Origin: Flavobacteriales bacterium UBA952
GTDB taxonomy: Bacteria > Bacteroidota > Bacteroidia > Flavobacteriales_D > Crocinitomicaceae
Assembly: GCA_905182495.1 (NCBI GenBank)
Contig: CAJJBU010000007.1
Location: 1 to 64,000, forward strand
Direction of reading: 5' to 3'
Length of the DNA: 64,000 nt
Shown here: positions 45,268 through 54,803 of the stretch, piece by piece
Position numbering within the stretch: the first letter of the stretch is position 1
Layout of the letters: every line of letters begins with the position of its first letter
Position numbers and translations under genes: made by a program
Notes under the pieces: model-generated
What the model saw: the letters and a program-made list of their open reading frames with translations, nothing else
What the model was told of the DNA's origin: nothing
Database searches by the model: none

Positions 45268-46085
45268 TTTAGTCTTTTTAAATGTTGTTTGCCAAGCATA
45301 CTTTTTTCGGAGCCCACCCAAATAAAACCTAACTTATCATAACATATAGACTCGCGTTGTTTTAGTCGCAAAAAGGACTTCTTTTTAATTAAGACCAGCT
45401 CATTTTCATTCCAATCGTATTCAAATACTTTTTTATAAGTCAATAAAAACAAGCTGCCCTCAAAATAATCCGCACCGGTAATGGAGCTTCTCAGCCAATT
45501 ATTACCTGCTATTTTTATTTTTTGAATGCATTCTAACTTAGTACTGCCTTCGCCTAGAACAATCTTATATACTTTGCATACCCCATCATAAGGTTGGGTC
45601 CTGTTCTTTGAAAAGAGATAAAGACTCCCCTCTATAAACGCCATGGCTTCCACATCAAAATTTAATTCTGAATCAGCTATTTTCAGTTTGCTTCGATCCG
45701 GATAAAAATAACTTAAACGTTCCGCGACAATAGAATCCTTAAATTCTCCTCCGAAAATAGGAATGCGATAAATACATACATCATCTCTCTTATTTCCGTT
45801 GTCACCAAAATCTCCTACATACAATGTGTTTTGACCATCATAGGCAATATCTTCCCAGTCTACGTTTGAGGCACCTATTAAGAAGGTGCGTTTCAACAAT
45901 TCCCCGTTTCCATTTAAAAAATATAAATAAGGACCGTCTCCACTATCGTTATGGGCTACAAATAAGTTTTCTTCAAGCTTCTCTAATCCGGAGATTTCAG
46001 CTAGTTTGGTATCTAAACGCACTTTTTTTTGACTGGAAACAATCGGGCTATAAAACAACATTACAAACAAGAATAACCGCATCAT
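45258..46085 (-). CDS. Secreted beta-propeller-like protein of unknown function
   Basis: 275 residues with a signal peptide (MMRLFLFVMLFYSPIVSSQ). Repeated D/N-rich strand turns, e.g. A-H-N-D-S-G-D-G-P-Y-L-Y-F-L-N and Y-V-G-D-F-G-D-N-G-N-K-R-D-D-V, suggest a beta-propeller as in SdiA-regulated-like secreted proteins. No catalytic motif is plain. It overlaps the CNNM gene upstream by four bases and the HAD gene downstream by about ten. Confidence 0.6.
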   Translation of the reverse strand: MMRLFLFVMLFYSPIVSSQKKVRLDTKLAEISGLEKLEENLFVAHNDSGDGPYLYFLNGNGELLKRTFLIGASNVDWEDIAYDGQNTLYVGDFGDNGNKRDDVCIYRIPIFGGEFKDSIVAERLSYFYPDRSKLKIADSELNFDVEAMAFIEGSLYLFSKNRTQPYDGVCKVYKIVLGEGSTKLECIQKIKIAGNNWLRSSITGADYFEGSLFLLTYKKVFEYDWNENELVLIKKKSFLRLKQRESICYDKLGFIWVGSEKSMLGKQHLKRLKWN

Positions 46086-47338
46086 TTACGAATCAAGACG
46101 ATAATCGTTTCTATTCTTCGATCTGTGACTTCCTCTACGATAAATCGAAAACCATCAATATCGAGTCTTGCATTTTTTTCTGGAATATTAGCCGTTTCAT
46201 TTAGAATCAAACCTCCAAGCGTTTCATAGGCATCAGATTCAGGAATGTTGAGCTGATAGAGCTCATTAATATAGTCGATTTCAACACGTGCAGAAAAACG
46301 AAAATGTGTGTCAGAAATGCGTTCTTCGATGGAATCATCTCGATCATGCTCATCCTCTATCTCACCAAAAATTTCCTCAATAACATCTTCAAGTGTAACC
46401 ATGCCTGCAGTCCCCCCATATTCATCAGAAACGATCGCTATGTTACCTGATTGTTCTGTAAACTTTGATAATAGTTCCTCCCCAGTAGTAACGGAAGGCA
46501 CAAAGTTAATCGGTAATAATATCTGCTTTATTGAAGTTGGAGACTTGAAAAGATCATATGAATGAACATAGCCAATGATATTATCAATCGAATCCCGATA
46601 AATAATCACTTTAGAGAGTCCTCGGGCTATAAATAACTGCATCACAGTATCTAAAGAATCATCAATATCAACCGCAATAATATCAGTCCTAGGTATCATA
46701 CAGTCTCTGGCTTTCACATTGGAAAAATCAAGCGCATTCTTAAGGAGGTTCATGTCCTCAGAGGAAACCTCCTCACCATCCATTCTTTCTGAAAGGTCAT
46801 CTACGAAATCTTCAAGATCTACTTTCGAGAATACTTTTTGATTTACTTTTTGATCGTAACCAAATGTTTTTAAGATTACCCAACTAATCGCCAAAATCAC
46901 ATGGGTAGGCACATATAGAAGAATATATAATACAAACAAAGGGAAGGTACCAATTTTAAGGAAACGATTTGGATTGAACTGAACAAGGCTCTTGGGAATA
47001 AATTCTGCCGCAACAAGAACTAGCAAGGTCGAAATCAATGTTTGCAACAGCAATAATCCTGCATCAGATTCTATTCCCCAATTTGTGAATATGGGACCAA
47101 GTATTTTTGCTGCTGAGATCCCGTAAACAACTAATGAAATGTTGTTGCCAAGTAAAATAAAAGCAATGATCTTTGATTCATTTCGATAAAAAATACCTTG
47201 CAACTTACTTATAATGGTCCCCTTGCTTTTATCTACCTCTATTTTCAAACGATTAGATGCCAAGAAAGCAATCTCCATCGCCGAAAAAAAAGCCGAAAAA
47301 ATCAAGGCAATGAAAAGGAAACAAACTGCGTTGAACAT
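46082..47338 (-). CDS. CNNM/CorC family membrane protein (GldE-like)
   Basis: About 418 residues from the ATG at 47338 (a TTG four codons upstream is also in frame). Layout: a DUF21/CNNM membrane domain with S-A-F-F-S-A-M-E-I-A and A-E-F-I-P-K-S-L, a CBS pair (R-D-C-M-I-P-R-T-D-I through V-S-D-E-Y-G-G-T-A-G), and a CorC/HlyC C-terminal domain. Such proteins are linked to Mg2+/Co2+ handling; GldE, a gliding-motility member, shares the same architecture. gldD, the usual partner, is not adjacent, so the gliding role is not assigned. Confidence 0.82.
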   Translation of the reverse strand: MFNAVCFLFIALIFSAFFSAMEIAFLASNRLKIEVDKSKGTIISKLQGIFYRNESKIIAFILLGNNISLVVYGISAAKILGPIFTNWGIESDAGLLLLQTLISTLLVLVAAEFIPKSLVQFNPNRFLKIGTFPLFVLYILLYVPTHVILAISWVILKTFGYDQKVNQKVFSKVDLEDFVDDLSERMDGEEVSSEDMNLLKNALDFSNVKARDCMIPRTDIIAVDIDDSLDTVMQLFIARGLSKVIIYRDSIDNIIGYVHSYDLFKSPTSIKQILLPINFVPSVTTGEELLSKFTEQSGNIAIVSDEYGGTAGMVTLEDVIEEIFGEIEDEHDRDDSIEERISDTHFRFSARVEIDYINELYQLNIPESDAYETLGGLILNETANIPEKNARLDIDGFRFIVEEVTDRRIETIIVLIRK

Positions 47339-47358
47339 AGTGTGCAACAATGTAAGAA

Positions 47359-48636
47359 TTATTTGATTAAATCAAAGCCGATATCCTTGCGGTAATTCAT
47401 ACCATCAAAGCTTATTTTTTCAATTGACTCATAGGATTTCTTAATAGCAACTTCAATGTTTTTACCGTAGGAAGTTACTGCCAAAACACGCCCCCCAGAA
47501 GTAACAGATGAAGGACCATCAGAAGTCGTTCCTGCATGAAAACAAAGACTATCTACCACGCTATTGAGGCCATATATTTGCTTGCCTTTTTTGTGCGAAA
47601 GAGGATAACCTCCGGAAACCAGCATGACCGTAGCAGCACTTTTGTCATAGAACTGTATATCTCGTTCCGAAAGCGTATTTGTAGCAATTCCTTCAAAAAG
47701 ATCTAATATATCGGATTTGAGTCGAGGTAAGACAACCTCTGTTTCAGGATCCCCCAAACGACAATTATATTCTATAACATATGGATCTCCTTTGACATTA
47801 ATCAATCCAAAGAAAATAAATCCTTTATAGATAATACCTTCTGATTTAAGGCCCTTGGTTGTAGGTACAATGACTTGATTATGAACCTTGTCCATAAAGG
47901 CCGCATCGGCAAAAGGAACAGGACTAATAGCCCCCATTCCACCAGTATTCAAGCCGGTATCTCCCTCACCAATACGTTTGTAATCTTTTGCTTCCGGAAG
48001 TAACTTAAAGGATTGACCATCAGTAATTACAAAAACGGAAACCTCTCTTCCATCGAGAAATTGCTCTATGACGACTTTTGTACTTGCATCTCCGAACTTT
48101 GAATCTTTCAACATACTAGTCAACTCCCGCTCTGCTTCTTGTAAATCATGAAGAATGAGAACTCCTTTCCCAGCAGCAAGTCCATCTGCTTTGAGTACAT
48201 ATGGTGCATTCATAGCCCTTAAATAAGAAATTCCTTTTTCAAGAGTTTCCTTGGTAAATGTTCCATATTTAGCCGTTGGAATATTATGCCTTTTCATAAA
48301 TGCCTTGGCAAAATCCTTACTCCCCTCTAATTGAGCACCCTCAGCATCAGGGCCAATGATTGGAATTTTAGACAATAAAGAATCATTATAAAAAAAATCG
48401 GCAATCCCATTCACTAGTGGCTCTTCTGGCCCCACAACAACCAAATCGATTGCATTACCAACGACAAATTCTTTCACCTTTTCAAAGTCATTTGGATCAA
48501 TGGCTACATTCTTTCCATGCTTGCGAGTTCCCGAGTTTCCCGGAGCGATATACAATTCATCAAGAATAGAGCTTTGGGCCATCTTCCATGCTAATGCATG
48601 CTCGCGTCCACCTGAACCTAAAAGTAAAATTTTCAT
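47359..48636 (-). CDS. purD: Phosphoribosylamine--glycine ligase
   Basis: 425 residues, an ATP-grasp ligase of purine synthesis. N-terminal L-L-L-G-S-G-G-R-E-H-A-L-A-W, G-P-E-E-P-L-V-N-G, ATP-grasp loop L-K-A-D-G-L-A-A-G-K-G-V, and the metal site E-Y-N-C-R-L-G-D-P-E-T-E. Its ATG shares one base with the purQ stop. Confidence 0.96.
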   Translation of the reverse strand: MKILLLGSGGREHALAWKMAQSSILDELYIAPGNSGTRKHGKNVAIDPNDFEKVKEFVVGNAIDLVVVGPEEPLVNGIADFFYNDSLLSKIPIIGPDAEGAQLEGSKDFAKAFMKRHNIPTAKYGTFTKETLEKGISYLRAMNAPYVLKADGLAAGKGVLILHDLQEAERELTSMLKDSKFGDASTKVVIEQFLDGREVSVFVITDGQSFKLLPEAKDYKRIGEGDTGLNTGGMGAISPVPFADAAFMDKVHNQVIVPTTKGLKSEGIIYKGFIFFGLINVKGDPYVIEYNCRLGDPETEVVLPRLKSDILDLFEGIATNTLSERDIQFYDKSAATVMLVSGGYPLSHKKGKQIYGLNSVVDSLCFHAGTTSDGPSSVTSGGRVLAVTSYGKNIEVAIKKSYESIEKISFDGMNYRKDIGFDLIK

Positions 48637-49322
48637 TAACAGTATTTTAATAGGGATTCAAATAACTTAGCACCATCGCTGTTGTTTAAAATCGGATCTG
48701 AAGATCGTTCAGGGTGTGGCATCATTCCGAATACATTTTTTGCTGTATTGGTAACACCTGCAATATTTAATAGGGATCCGTTAGGATTGTGTTCCATTGA
48801 ATCTAAACCATTCGAATCACAATATTTGAAAAGGATTTGGTCATTTTGTTCTAGTTCACTAATGGTTTCATCAGCGGCGTGATAGCGTCCTTCACCATGG
48901 GCTATTGGGACAGAGTAAGCTACTGAATGGTCTAAACCTTTTGTAATAGCGGCATTATTTGAAATGGGTTTTAAATGTACATTTTTACATATAAATTTTT
49001 GATTGTTGTTGTGCAACAAGGCCCCATCTAGTAAACCTGTTTCTGTTAACATTTGAAATCCGTTACAGATTCCCAATACATAAGCTCCTTTTTTTGCGTG
49101 AGCCACCACGTCATCCATAATCGGCGAAAATTTTGCAATCGCACCTGAACGCAAATAATCTCCAAAAGAAAACCCTCCAGGCAAGACCACCATGTCTACT
49201 CCTTTTAAATCTCTTTCTTTATGCCAAAGAGAAACGACTTCTTGATTTAATACTTTTTCAAGAATATAAATCATATCCTGATCACAGTTTGAACCCGGGA
49301 ATGTAACAACACCAAATTTCAT
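48636..49322 (-). CDS. purQ: FGAM synthase glutaminase subunit PurQ, stand-alone
   Basis: 228 residues, a class I glutamine amidotransferase supplying ammonia to PurL. Catalytic Cys in G-I-C-N-G-F-Q-M-L, His/Glu in H-P-E-R-S, and V-T-F-P-G-S-N-C-D-Q-D at the N-terminus. A separate PurQ implies a small PurL plus PurS elsewhere, whereas many Bacteroidota have one large fused PurL. It is coupled to purD. Confidence 0.94.
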   Translation of the reverse strand: MKFGVVTFPGSNCDQDMIYILEKVLNQEVVSLWHKERDLKGVDMVVLPGGFSFGDYLRSGAIAKFSPIMDDVVAHAKKGAYVLGICNGFQMLTETGLLDGALLHNNNQKFICKNVHLKPISNNAAITKGLDHSVAYSVPIAHGEGRYHAADETISELEQNDQILFKYCDSNGLDSMEHNPNGSLLNIAGVTNTAKNVFGMMPHPERSSDPILNNSDGAKLFESLLKYC

Positions 49323-49372
49323 CTCAACTATCTTTAGATTGCAAAATTAAACAATTATAGATTTTGAACCCA

Positions 49373-50323
49373 TTAGAAGATGAAAAACTTCATAACAGAA
49401 AATGTAAGTAGCAGATAAAAAGCACCGCTCGTTGACATACCCAATGACTGACTGCGAAATGCGAAGGGAAGAAGCAAACATAAAGGCAACAGTAAGAGAC
49501 TAAAAAAATCAATGTGTTGAAAACTTAATACATAAAAGACTGAAAATAGTAGAAAACAAAGGAAAAGACAAAGCAGCATTTGAAACTGTCTTTTCGTACG
49601 AATTGAACTCTCATTCCATTGACCTAAAAAGGTAGAAAATCCAATAATGCTTGAAACACTTATTATACCTAATAAAGCAAACGAGTCTCCTTTAAGAACA
49701 TCCTTTTTTTCGGGAAGAGCCGCCTGCAGAGACGGTACGTAGTCAAAAATATAATTAGCCGAAAAATAATAGATTAATGGCAACGAAGCAGCAATTATTC
49801 CAATAAAAACATCCCGAACTTCAAGCGGTCTAATTAGCCGTATTAAAACAAAAACAATTGGTATCGCTGGTAAAAACACAGGTAAAAACGTAGCCATTAA
49901 TCCAGCTAGAAATAACGTATTAAAAACACCTGATTTTCTTATGTCATTTTGAGTCATATCAAAAAGCTGCCGTAACATTAAGGCTAAAAGCGTATGCGAA
50001 ATAATGACACCACTTAGGACGTATGAGCATTCAAAAAAGCTCATTAAAACAACATAACAAGGCGCTATAAGATAGGTTATGCGATCAAAAAAATTAGACC
50101 GATTAAATACAACATTAAGAATAACCGAATTTAGTAAAACCAAGCCACCTGCCACCCAGCTCGTATTTATTTTAATTCCCGTAAAAAAAATAGTCCATAA
50201 TCCAATATCTAAATCCGAACTGAGATAAAACCGATTGGAATAATTGAGAAAGTGAAACAAGAAAAGAAAAACTGGAAGGAGCAGTAAGACGATCGTTCTG
50301 TTTCCTGAAAATAACTTTAACAC
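49373..50323 (-). CDS. Polytopic membrane protein (DUF6427-like)
   Basis: 316 residues with about ten hydrophobic segments and a GTG start. The N-terminal F-S-G-N-R-T-I-V-L-L-L-L-P and overall size resemble the DUF6427 membrane proteins found near purine or signal genes in Flavobacteriia. No transport or catalytic motif is visible; function unknown. Confidence 0.55.
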   Translation of the reverse strand: MLKLFSGNRTIVLLLLPVFLFLFHFLNYSNRFYLSSDLDIGLWTIFFTGIKINTSWVAGGLVLLNSVILNVVFNRSNFFDRITYLIAPCYVVLMSFFECSYVLSGVIISHTLLALMLRQLFDMTQNDIRKSGVFNTLFLAGLMATFLPVFLPAIPIVFVLIRLIRPLEVRDVFIGIIAASLPLIYYFSANYIFDYVPSLQAALPEKKDVLKGDSFALLGIISVSSIIGFSTFLGQWNESSIRTKRQFQMLLCLFLCFLLFSVFYVLSFQHIDFFSLLLLPLCLLLPFAFRSQSLGMSTSGAFYLLLTFSVMKFFIF

Positions 50324-50438
50324 CTAGTGAATTTTAAATGCATGGGGAAAGTAGGTAATTATTAGGATTAAACTTAAATAAAGCTATAAAAATAATTCAT
50401 TTTATTCTGATTTCTCATCGCTACAACGCTAAAAATGA

Positions 50439-50446
50439 TATCTTTG
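50439..50446 (+). promoter_or_regulatory. -7 box TATCTTTG for the DksA-like gene and lspA
   Basis: TATCTTTG, 35 bases before the ATG at 50482. Confidence 0.5.
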
Positions 50447-50481
50447 GGCGACTAATTTCTTTTCATTTCAAACCATATTTT

Positions 50482-50865
50482 ATGGCAAAGCCAAAAAACA
50501 AATTTTCAGACCAAGAACTAGGAGAATTCAAAGAATTAATTCTAGGTAAACTAAAAGAAGCTAAAGAAGATTATAGCCTATTGATTGGGTCATTATCTCA
50601 TAACGACGATCATGGCACAAATGATACGGGAAGAACATTCAACATGATGGAGGACGGCTCAGAGACCTTGTCAAGGGAAGAGCTTGCTCAGTTAGCTGCT
50701 CGACAAGAGAAGTTTATCAATAATCTGCAGGCAGCCTTAGTTCGAATAGAAAATAAAACTTATGGAATATGCAGAGTTAACGGTACTTTGATTCGCAAAG
50801 AACGCTTGCGTCTCGTGCCACATGCCACAATGAGTATTGATGCAAAAAATGCACAAAACAAATAA
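50482..50865 (+). CDS. TraR/DksA-type regulator
   Basis: 127 residues. A helical coiled-coil region (Q-E-L-G-E-F-K-E-L-I-L-G-K-L-K-E-A-K-E-D) followed by the C-terminal Y-G-I-C-R-V-N-G-T-L-I-R-K-E-R-L-R-L-V-P segment of DksA. Only one of the usual four zinc cysteines remains, common in the Bacteroidota TraR/DksA group. It binds the RNA polymerase secondary channel in characterised homologues. lspA starts at the next base. Confidence 0.88.
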   Translation: MAKPKNKFSDQELGEFKELILGKLKEAKEDYSLLIGSLSHNDDHGTNDTGRTFNMMEDGSETLSREELAQLAARQEKFINNLQAALVRIENKTYGICRVNGTLIRKERLRLVPHATMSIDAKNAQNK

Positions 50866-51540
50866 GTGAAAAGGCAAGTTGCTGTTCTTCTTGGTTTCAT
50901 TATCAGTTTTATTATCATTGACCAACTGATTAAATTCGGTATTAAAACAAATTTTGTCGAAGGACAAAGTCAACCGCTTATTGGAAATTGGTTTGTTTTG
51001 AATTACATTGAAAACCCCGGTATGGCTTTTGGAACTACCTTTGGCAGCTCAATATGGGCCAAACTCAGCCTGAGTATTTTTCGAATCATCGCTATTACAG
51101 GAATCGGAATCTATCTATGGAGAGAATGTAAGAAAGGGGCTAAAATGGAATACCTCATCGCGGTTTCCTTAATCTTTATTGGAGCATTAGGAAACCTGAT
51201 GGATTCAATGTTTTATGATTTCATCTTTTCATTTGACCCCTGCAACTATTACAACTATATGGAAGGGACCGGCAACTTTGAAACTTGTGTGCAACAAATA
51301 CATGGTCAAGAATTCTCAAGATCTGTAGAAGTAAGGCATCATGGTTTTTTATTAGGGAACGTTGTAGATATGTTTCAATTTAATGTCCGTTGGCCCGATG
51401 CTGTTCCTTACTTAGGGGGTAAACAAGTGTTTCCTGCGATATGGAATTTTGCTGATGCTTGCATCACGACAGGTGTCGGTTTAATTCTGACTAGGAATCG
51501 AAGCTATTTCTCTAAAGGTTCAATTACTCAGAAAAGCTAA
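50866..51540 (+). CDS. lspA: Lipoprotein signal peptidase (signal peptidase II)
   Basis: 224 residues, GTG start immediately after the DksA-like stop. Inner-membrane aspartyl protease that cleaves prolipoproteins. Four membrane segments; catalytic aspartates in L-G-N-V-V-D-M-F and W-N-F-A-D-A-C. A 40-residue extra segment (C-N-Y-Y-N-Y-M-E...) makes it longer than proteobacterial LspA, as in other Bacteroidota. Convergent with the DUF5686 gene by four bases. Confidence 0.92.
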   Translation: MKRQVAVLLGFIISFIIIDQLIKFGIKTNFVEGQSQPLIGNWFVLNYIENPGMAFGTTFGSSIWAKLSLSIFRIIAITGIGIYLWRECKKGAKMEYLIAVSLIFIGALGNLMDSMFYDFIFSFDPCNYYNYMEGTGNFETCVQQIHGQEFSRSVEVRHHGFLLGNVVDMFQFNVRWPDAVPYLGGKQVFPAIWNFADACITTGVGLILTRNRSYFSKGSITQKS

Positions 51541-54002
51541 AAGTTCCACTTCATATTACGATCATCAAGAATTGCAAATGAAATTTTCCAATCTGCTCTA
51601 AGATCAGACTTATTACCATTGGACAAAACGCCATATATTCCGATTCGCAATCTTCGTCTTGAAAGCTTAAAGTTACGCTCTAACCCTGCCAAAACCTCAT
51701 AATGCTGCCATTGATGTTCTCGAACATAAAGGGCACCAGCGCCTAGGACCAAACCTATTCTGGTTTTTTTCATGAAAGGGATTTTATTAATGATGGCGCC
51801 ATTGTCATGATGTACAAAATGCGCCTCCAACGACAAGTCATTCGTCCGCAATAGCGTGTCCAAACCCTGGAAAGAATAAAGAGGATTAGAAAACCAGAGA
51901 GGATCACTTCTTCTCTGAAATTTATAATCGGGATCACGTAACACTTTTGCGCTTAAGAATTTACCTCCCGATATCCTATACTTAGAGGTGCCGATTGTAC
52001 CGATCTTAAATGTTTGTTCAATACTGGCCTGTAGGTAATGGTGGTTAATATCACTTCCGAAAAGATCAGGGACACCAAATTCATAATTAACGCTAAACGT
52101 GGGCCAAGCAGAACCAAGAATCACCTTTCGATAAGGTTCTCTCATGTATTTTTGCCTCGGAACAAACCACATATCTATATCTCCAATTAATGCCTGATAG
52201 GTCTTAAAGTCGGCAGGCTGATTGTTGGGCAATACATCATCAACAAATTCAACGAATTGATAGCCTTCTAAACTACGCCTTTCACAAAACTCTCCACCCA
52301 AGCTCATATAGAATCCGTTAAAAACCTCATACTCAATTGATGAGTTTAGCTGGGTCGCTTCAATGAAGTTTTCTCTTTTATAGATTTGGGAAATTGCGTC
52401 ATAGCCCCTGATGACATCGAAGTCATGATTTAATGAAACCCTAAACCTTCCTTGTCTAAATGGGTCAAATTTATATTTCCACCAAGTATCTCCTTTAATA
52501 TCATTATTTAATAATCCCATGGAGATTTGAGTATAGGAATCGAGGGTACGCTCATCTTTCCACTTTTTAAAAAAATCAAAATTTGGAGAGATCCTTGGGC
52601 CAGCGATATAAATCGGACGGATCAGGGTTGCTAAAGAGCCAATAGTCCATTGCTGTCTTTTATCTCTGTTTCTATGATCAATGCCAAACCAGAGGACTTT
52701 AAGAATAGTTACTTTGTTAAATACTTGATCTACACTATCTCTATATTCTTTTCGGTTTTTAAAATCCCGAATACTGTCCTTTTTAATAATGAATTCAATC
52801 TCCTCTTGGGTTAATTCATCTCCCCGACGCCCAATCCAAAAAGAAGAATCTTTCTCATAAGCTTCCTTTTCAGTGACCGCCAATTCCCTATCAAAGAATT
52901 TTTTTGAAAATTCTGGGTTAAAATTATAATCAGTAAAAATGGCAGTGGTTCTGCAAATAGAGGTTTCGCTTTTATTTTTCACTCCATAATCTAAAACTTG
53001 TTTTGAAAGAACACATAAAGAATCACCTGGGTGCTCATAGCTCTGTTGAATCGTGAAATAATCATAAAAGAGAAGATTCCCCTTTTTCATGGTCAACTCT
53101 AACTTCTGAACCAACCATAAAGAGTCAATAACCCAAATAAATCCTTCTAATGTACTTGTAGCAGATGCTCTGGGTTGAATTCGGATTTTAGAAATTTGAC
53201 GCCCATTTTCCTCATACTGATCAACCAATCTGTATTTATACGATAAAATCCCAGGTATGGATATCGGTGAGCTTATTGGGTTCTGATGCAGATCATTTAA
53301 GCGCAGCAAATTTTCAAAGAAATTAAAATTAGATTTAACAGTTGTTTTATAATATAGGTTTCGATCTTTGCCTCTAAGTGTATAAGCATTCCTGAGCTCT
53401 TTAACCTTGTCTCTAGGTGCATAATTCCTTTGGATTTGAACCTCTAATAAATTCATTGTGTCTTGACCGCTATCTTCATCCATCATCAAATCTCCTGGAT
53501 CTTCGGACCTTTCTTTTTTGGAAATAATTTTTTCCTTAGCCTTGATATAAACATTTACTTTATGGGGGTAATTCCAAAAATTAATCTCATCCCTTTTTGC
53601 GACCACGCGCTTCATGATATCTCGACCGGGATTGGTTCTCTTCGCGGCTACATTTACCGCATCAATGTCCTGTATTTTACTTGGGAAAATCTGAATGTCC
53701 TTGACTAGGTTTTTGTCATTAATGGATAAATAACTTTCACGTGTCTCGAACCCTGTTGAACTAAACACCAAAAAATACTCACCTCTAGGTAGACTTATTT
53801 GATAGCGACCATTTATATCTGCTACAGTCCTTTGAGAAGGTGAGTTTTTTACAAAAACTTTTGCAAAAGGAATCGGCGTTTGATGTTCATCATACACGGA
53901 ACCATCAACAAAATATTGCGCATTTATATCTTCGAAGCCAAAGATCAAAAAGGAAATGAGTAAAACTAAACTTGAACTCGATATGGCTGAAATTCTAAAC
54001 AA
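51537..54002 (-). CDS. DUF5686 outer-membrane protein with N-terminal carboxypeptidase-regulatory-like domain
   Basis: 821 residues. Signal peptide, then a carboxypeptidase-D regulatory-like beta-sandwich (V-D-G-S-V-Y-D-E-H-Q-T-P-I-P-F-A through Y-L-S-I-N-D), then a long strand-rich DUF5686 region ending in barrel-like strands and a terminal W-K-I-S-F-A-I-L. It resembles TonB-linked or surface barrel proteins of Bacteroidota. Role unknown, probably outer membrane. Confidence 0.8.
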   Translation of the reverse strand: MFRISAISSSSLVLLISFLIFGFEDINAQYFVDGSVYDEHQTPIPFAKVFVKNSPSQRTVADINGRYQISLPRGEYFLVFSSTGFETRESYLSINDKNLVKDIQIFPSKIQDIDAVNVAAKRTNPGRDIMKRVVAKRDEINFWNYPHKVNVYIKAKEKIISKKERSEDPGDLMMDEDSGQDTMNLLEVQIQRNYAPRDKVKELRNAYTLRGKDRNLYYKTTVKSNFNFFENLLRLNDLHQNPISSPISIPGILSYKYRLVDQYEENGRQISKIRIQPRASATSTLEGFIWVIDSLWLVQKLELTMKKGNLLFYDYFTIQQSYEHPGDSLCVLSKQVLDYGVKNKSETSICRTTAIFTDYNFNPEFSKKFFDRELAVTEKEAYEKDSSFWIGRRGDELTQEEIEFIIKKDSIRDFKNRKEYRDSVDQVFNKVTILKVLWFGIDHRNRDKRQQWTIGSLATLIRPIYIAGPRISPNFDFFKKWKDERTLDSYTQISMGLLNNDIKGDTWWKYKFDPFRQGRFRVSLNHDFDVIRGYDAISQIYKRENFIEATQLNSSIEYEVFNGFYMSLGGEFCERRSLEGYQFVEFVDDVLPNNQPADFKTYQALIGDIDMWFVPRQKYMREPYRKVILGSAWPTFSVNYEFGVPDLFGSDINHHYLQASIEQTFKIGTIGTSKYRISGGKFLSAKVLRDPDYKFQRRSDPLWFSNPLYSFQGLDTLLRTNDLSLEAHFVHHDNGAIINKIPFMKKTRIGLVLGAGALYVREHQWQHYEVLAGLERNFKLSRRRLRIGIYGVLSNGNKSDLRADWKISFAILDDRNMKWNF

Positions 54003-54011
54003 TTAGAAGGA

Positions 54012-54248
54012 TTATTGTTGGTTATTACGATCTGTTGCTTCTTTGTTTTTCATGAATTCAAGATGTTTTTCCATTCGGTTCATCATCCATGTTTTGAAAA
54101 AATACATACCTACAGCTAATAACACTATTGAATAATAAAACACCCATGTCTCATAACCATCCGTAAAACATTTTACGGTTATAAAAACAAATAAGACAAT
54201 GGCAAAAACGAGCCAAAACATTTTCATTAATTTATTATACGTATTCAT
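54012..54248 (-). CDS. Small two-helix membrane protein after lptC
   Basis: 78 residues with two membrane helices (about 9-25 and 36-52) and a charged tail. Its ATG overlaps the lptC stop (ATGA), which supports expression. No family recognised; envelope role suggested by context only. Confidence 0.6.
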   Translation of the reverse strand: MNTYNKLMKMFWLVFAIVLFVFITVKCFTDGYETWVFYYSIVLLAVGMYFFKTWMMNRMEKHLEFMKNKEATDRNNQQ

Positions 54249-54793
54249 TTTTCTTTATTTACGTTCATATTTCCTGTTGGTTCTAGAATTTCAAAGAAGC
54301 TAAAGTCTTGTTTAGTAACTAACCCCTTACCCAAAAGCACCTCCTTTGGAGAGCTGATCAAAACATTCCTATTGGTTCGGATCGTGCTGTCTTTTTTGTT
54401 CCAAATTAAATACTCGGTTTCTAAAAGTTGTTCTTTGTCATAATTCAATAAGCGAACAGAATCTTCTACAATCACGATTCCTTCATCATGGTCAAAGGTA
54501 CCCCGAAGGGCTGTCAGTGTAGATACTTTTTCGCCTCGTTTGTTATAAAAATCAACTCTTAAAAACTTTTTAAATTTCGTAATGTGCTTAGGGTTGTGAT
54601 ATGTTTCTGAAACCCGTGCATATAAATTCACTTTTGTATATCCAGAATCATTATGAAACATATCCAGATTCTCGGTATACTCATCAGGAGCGTTCTCAAA
54701 ATGAGTTATTCGCTGCACCTCATCTGAATTGTTTTCACAAGAAGATAAAATCCCCATTAAAATGAAACAAATGGAAATAATTACTTGAGGCAT
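54245..54793 (-). CDS. lptC: LPS export periplasmic protein LptC (lipoprotein form)
   Basis: 182 residues with lipobox L-S-S-C (Cys19). The mature part has the LptC strand pattern: F-Y-N-K-R-G-E-K-V-S-T-L-T-A-L-R-G-T-F and L-E-T-E-Y-L-I-W-N-K-K-D. It joins LptB2FG to LptA in LPS transport. Lipidated LptC is the form seen in this phylum. It lies in a cluster with coaX, an outer-membrane protein and a TPR protein. Confidence 0.82.
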   Translation of the reverse strand: MPQVIISICFILMGILSSCENNSDEVQRITHFENAPDEYTENLDMFHNDSGYTKVNLYARVSETYHNPKHITKFKKFLRVDFYNKRGEKVSTLTALRGTFDHDEGIVIVEDSVRLLNYDKEQLLETEYLIWNKKDSTIRTNRNVLISSPKEVLLGKGLVTKQDFSFFEILEPTGNMNVNKEK

Positions 54794-54803
54794 GAAATCG
54801 TGG

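Noticed and set aside
45824..46204. Plus-strand frame of 126 codons opposite the beta-propeller and CNNM genes
   Set aside because: It spans the boundary of two coupled minus-strand genes and has no recognisable domain.
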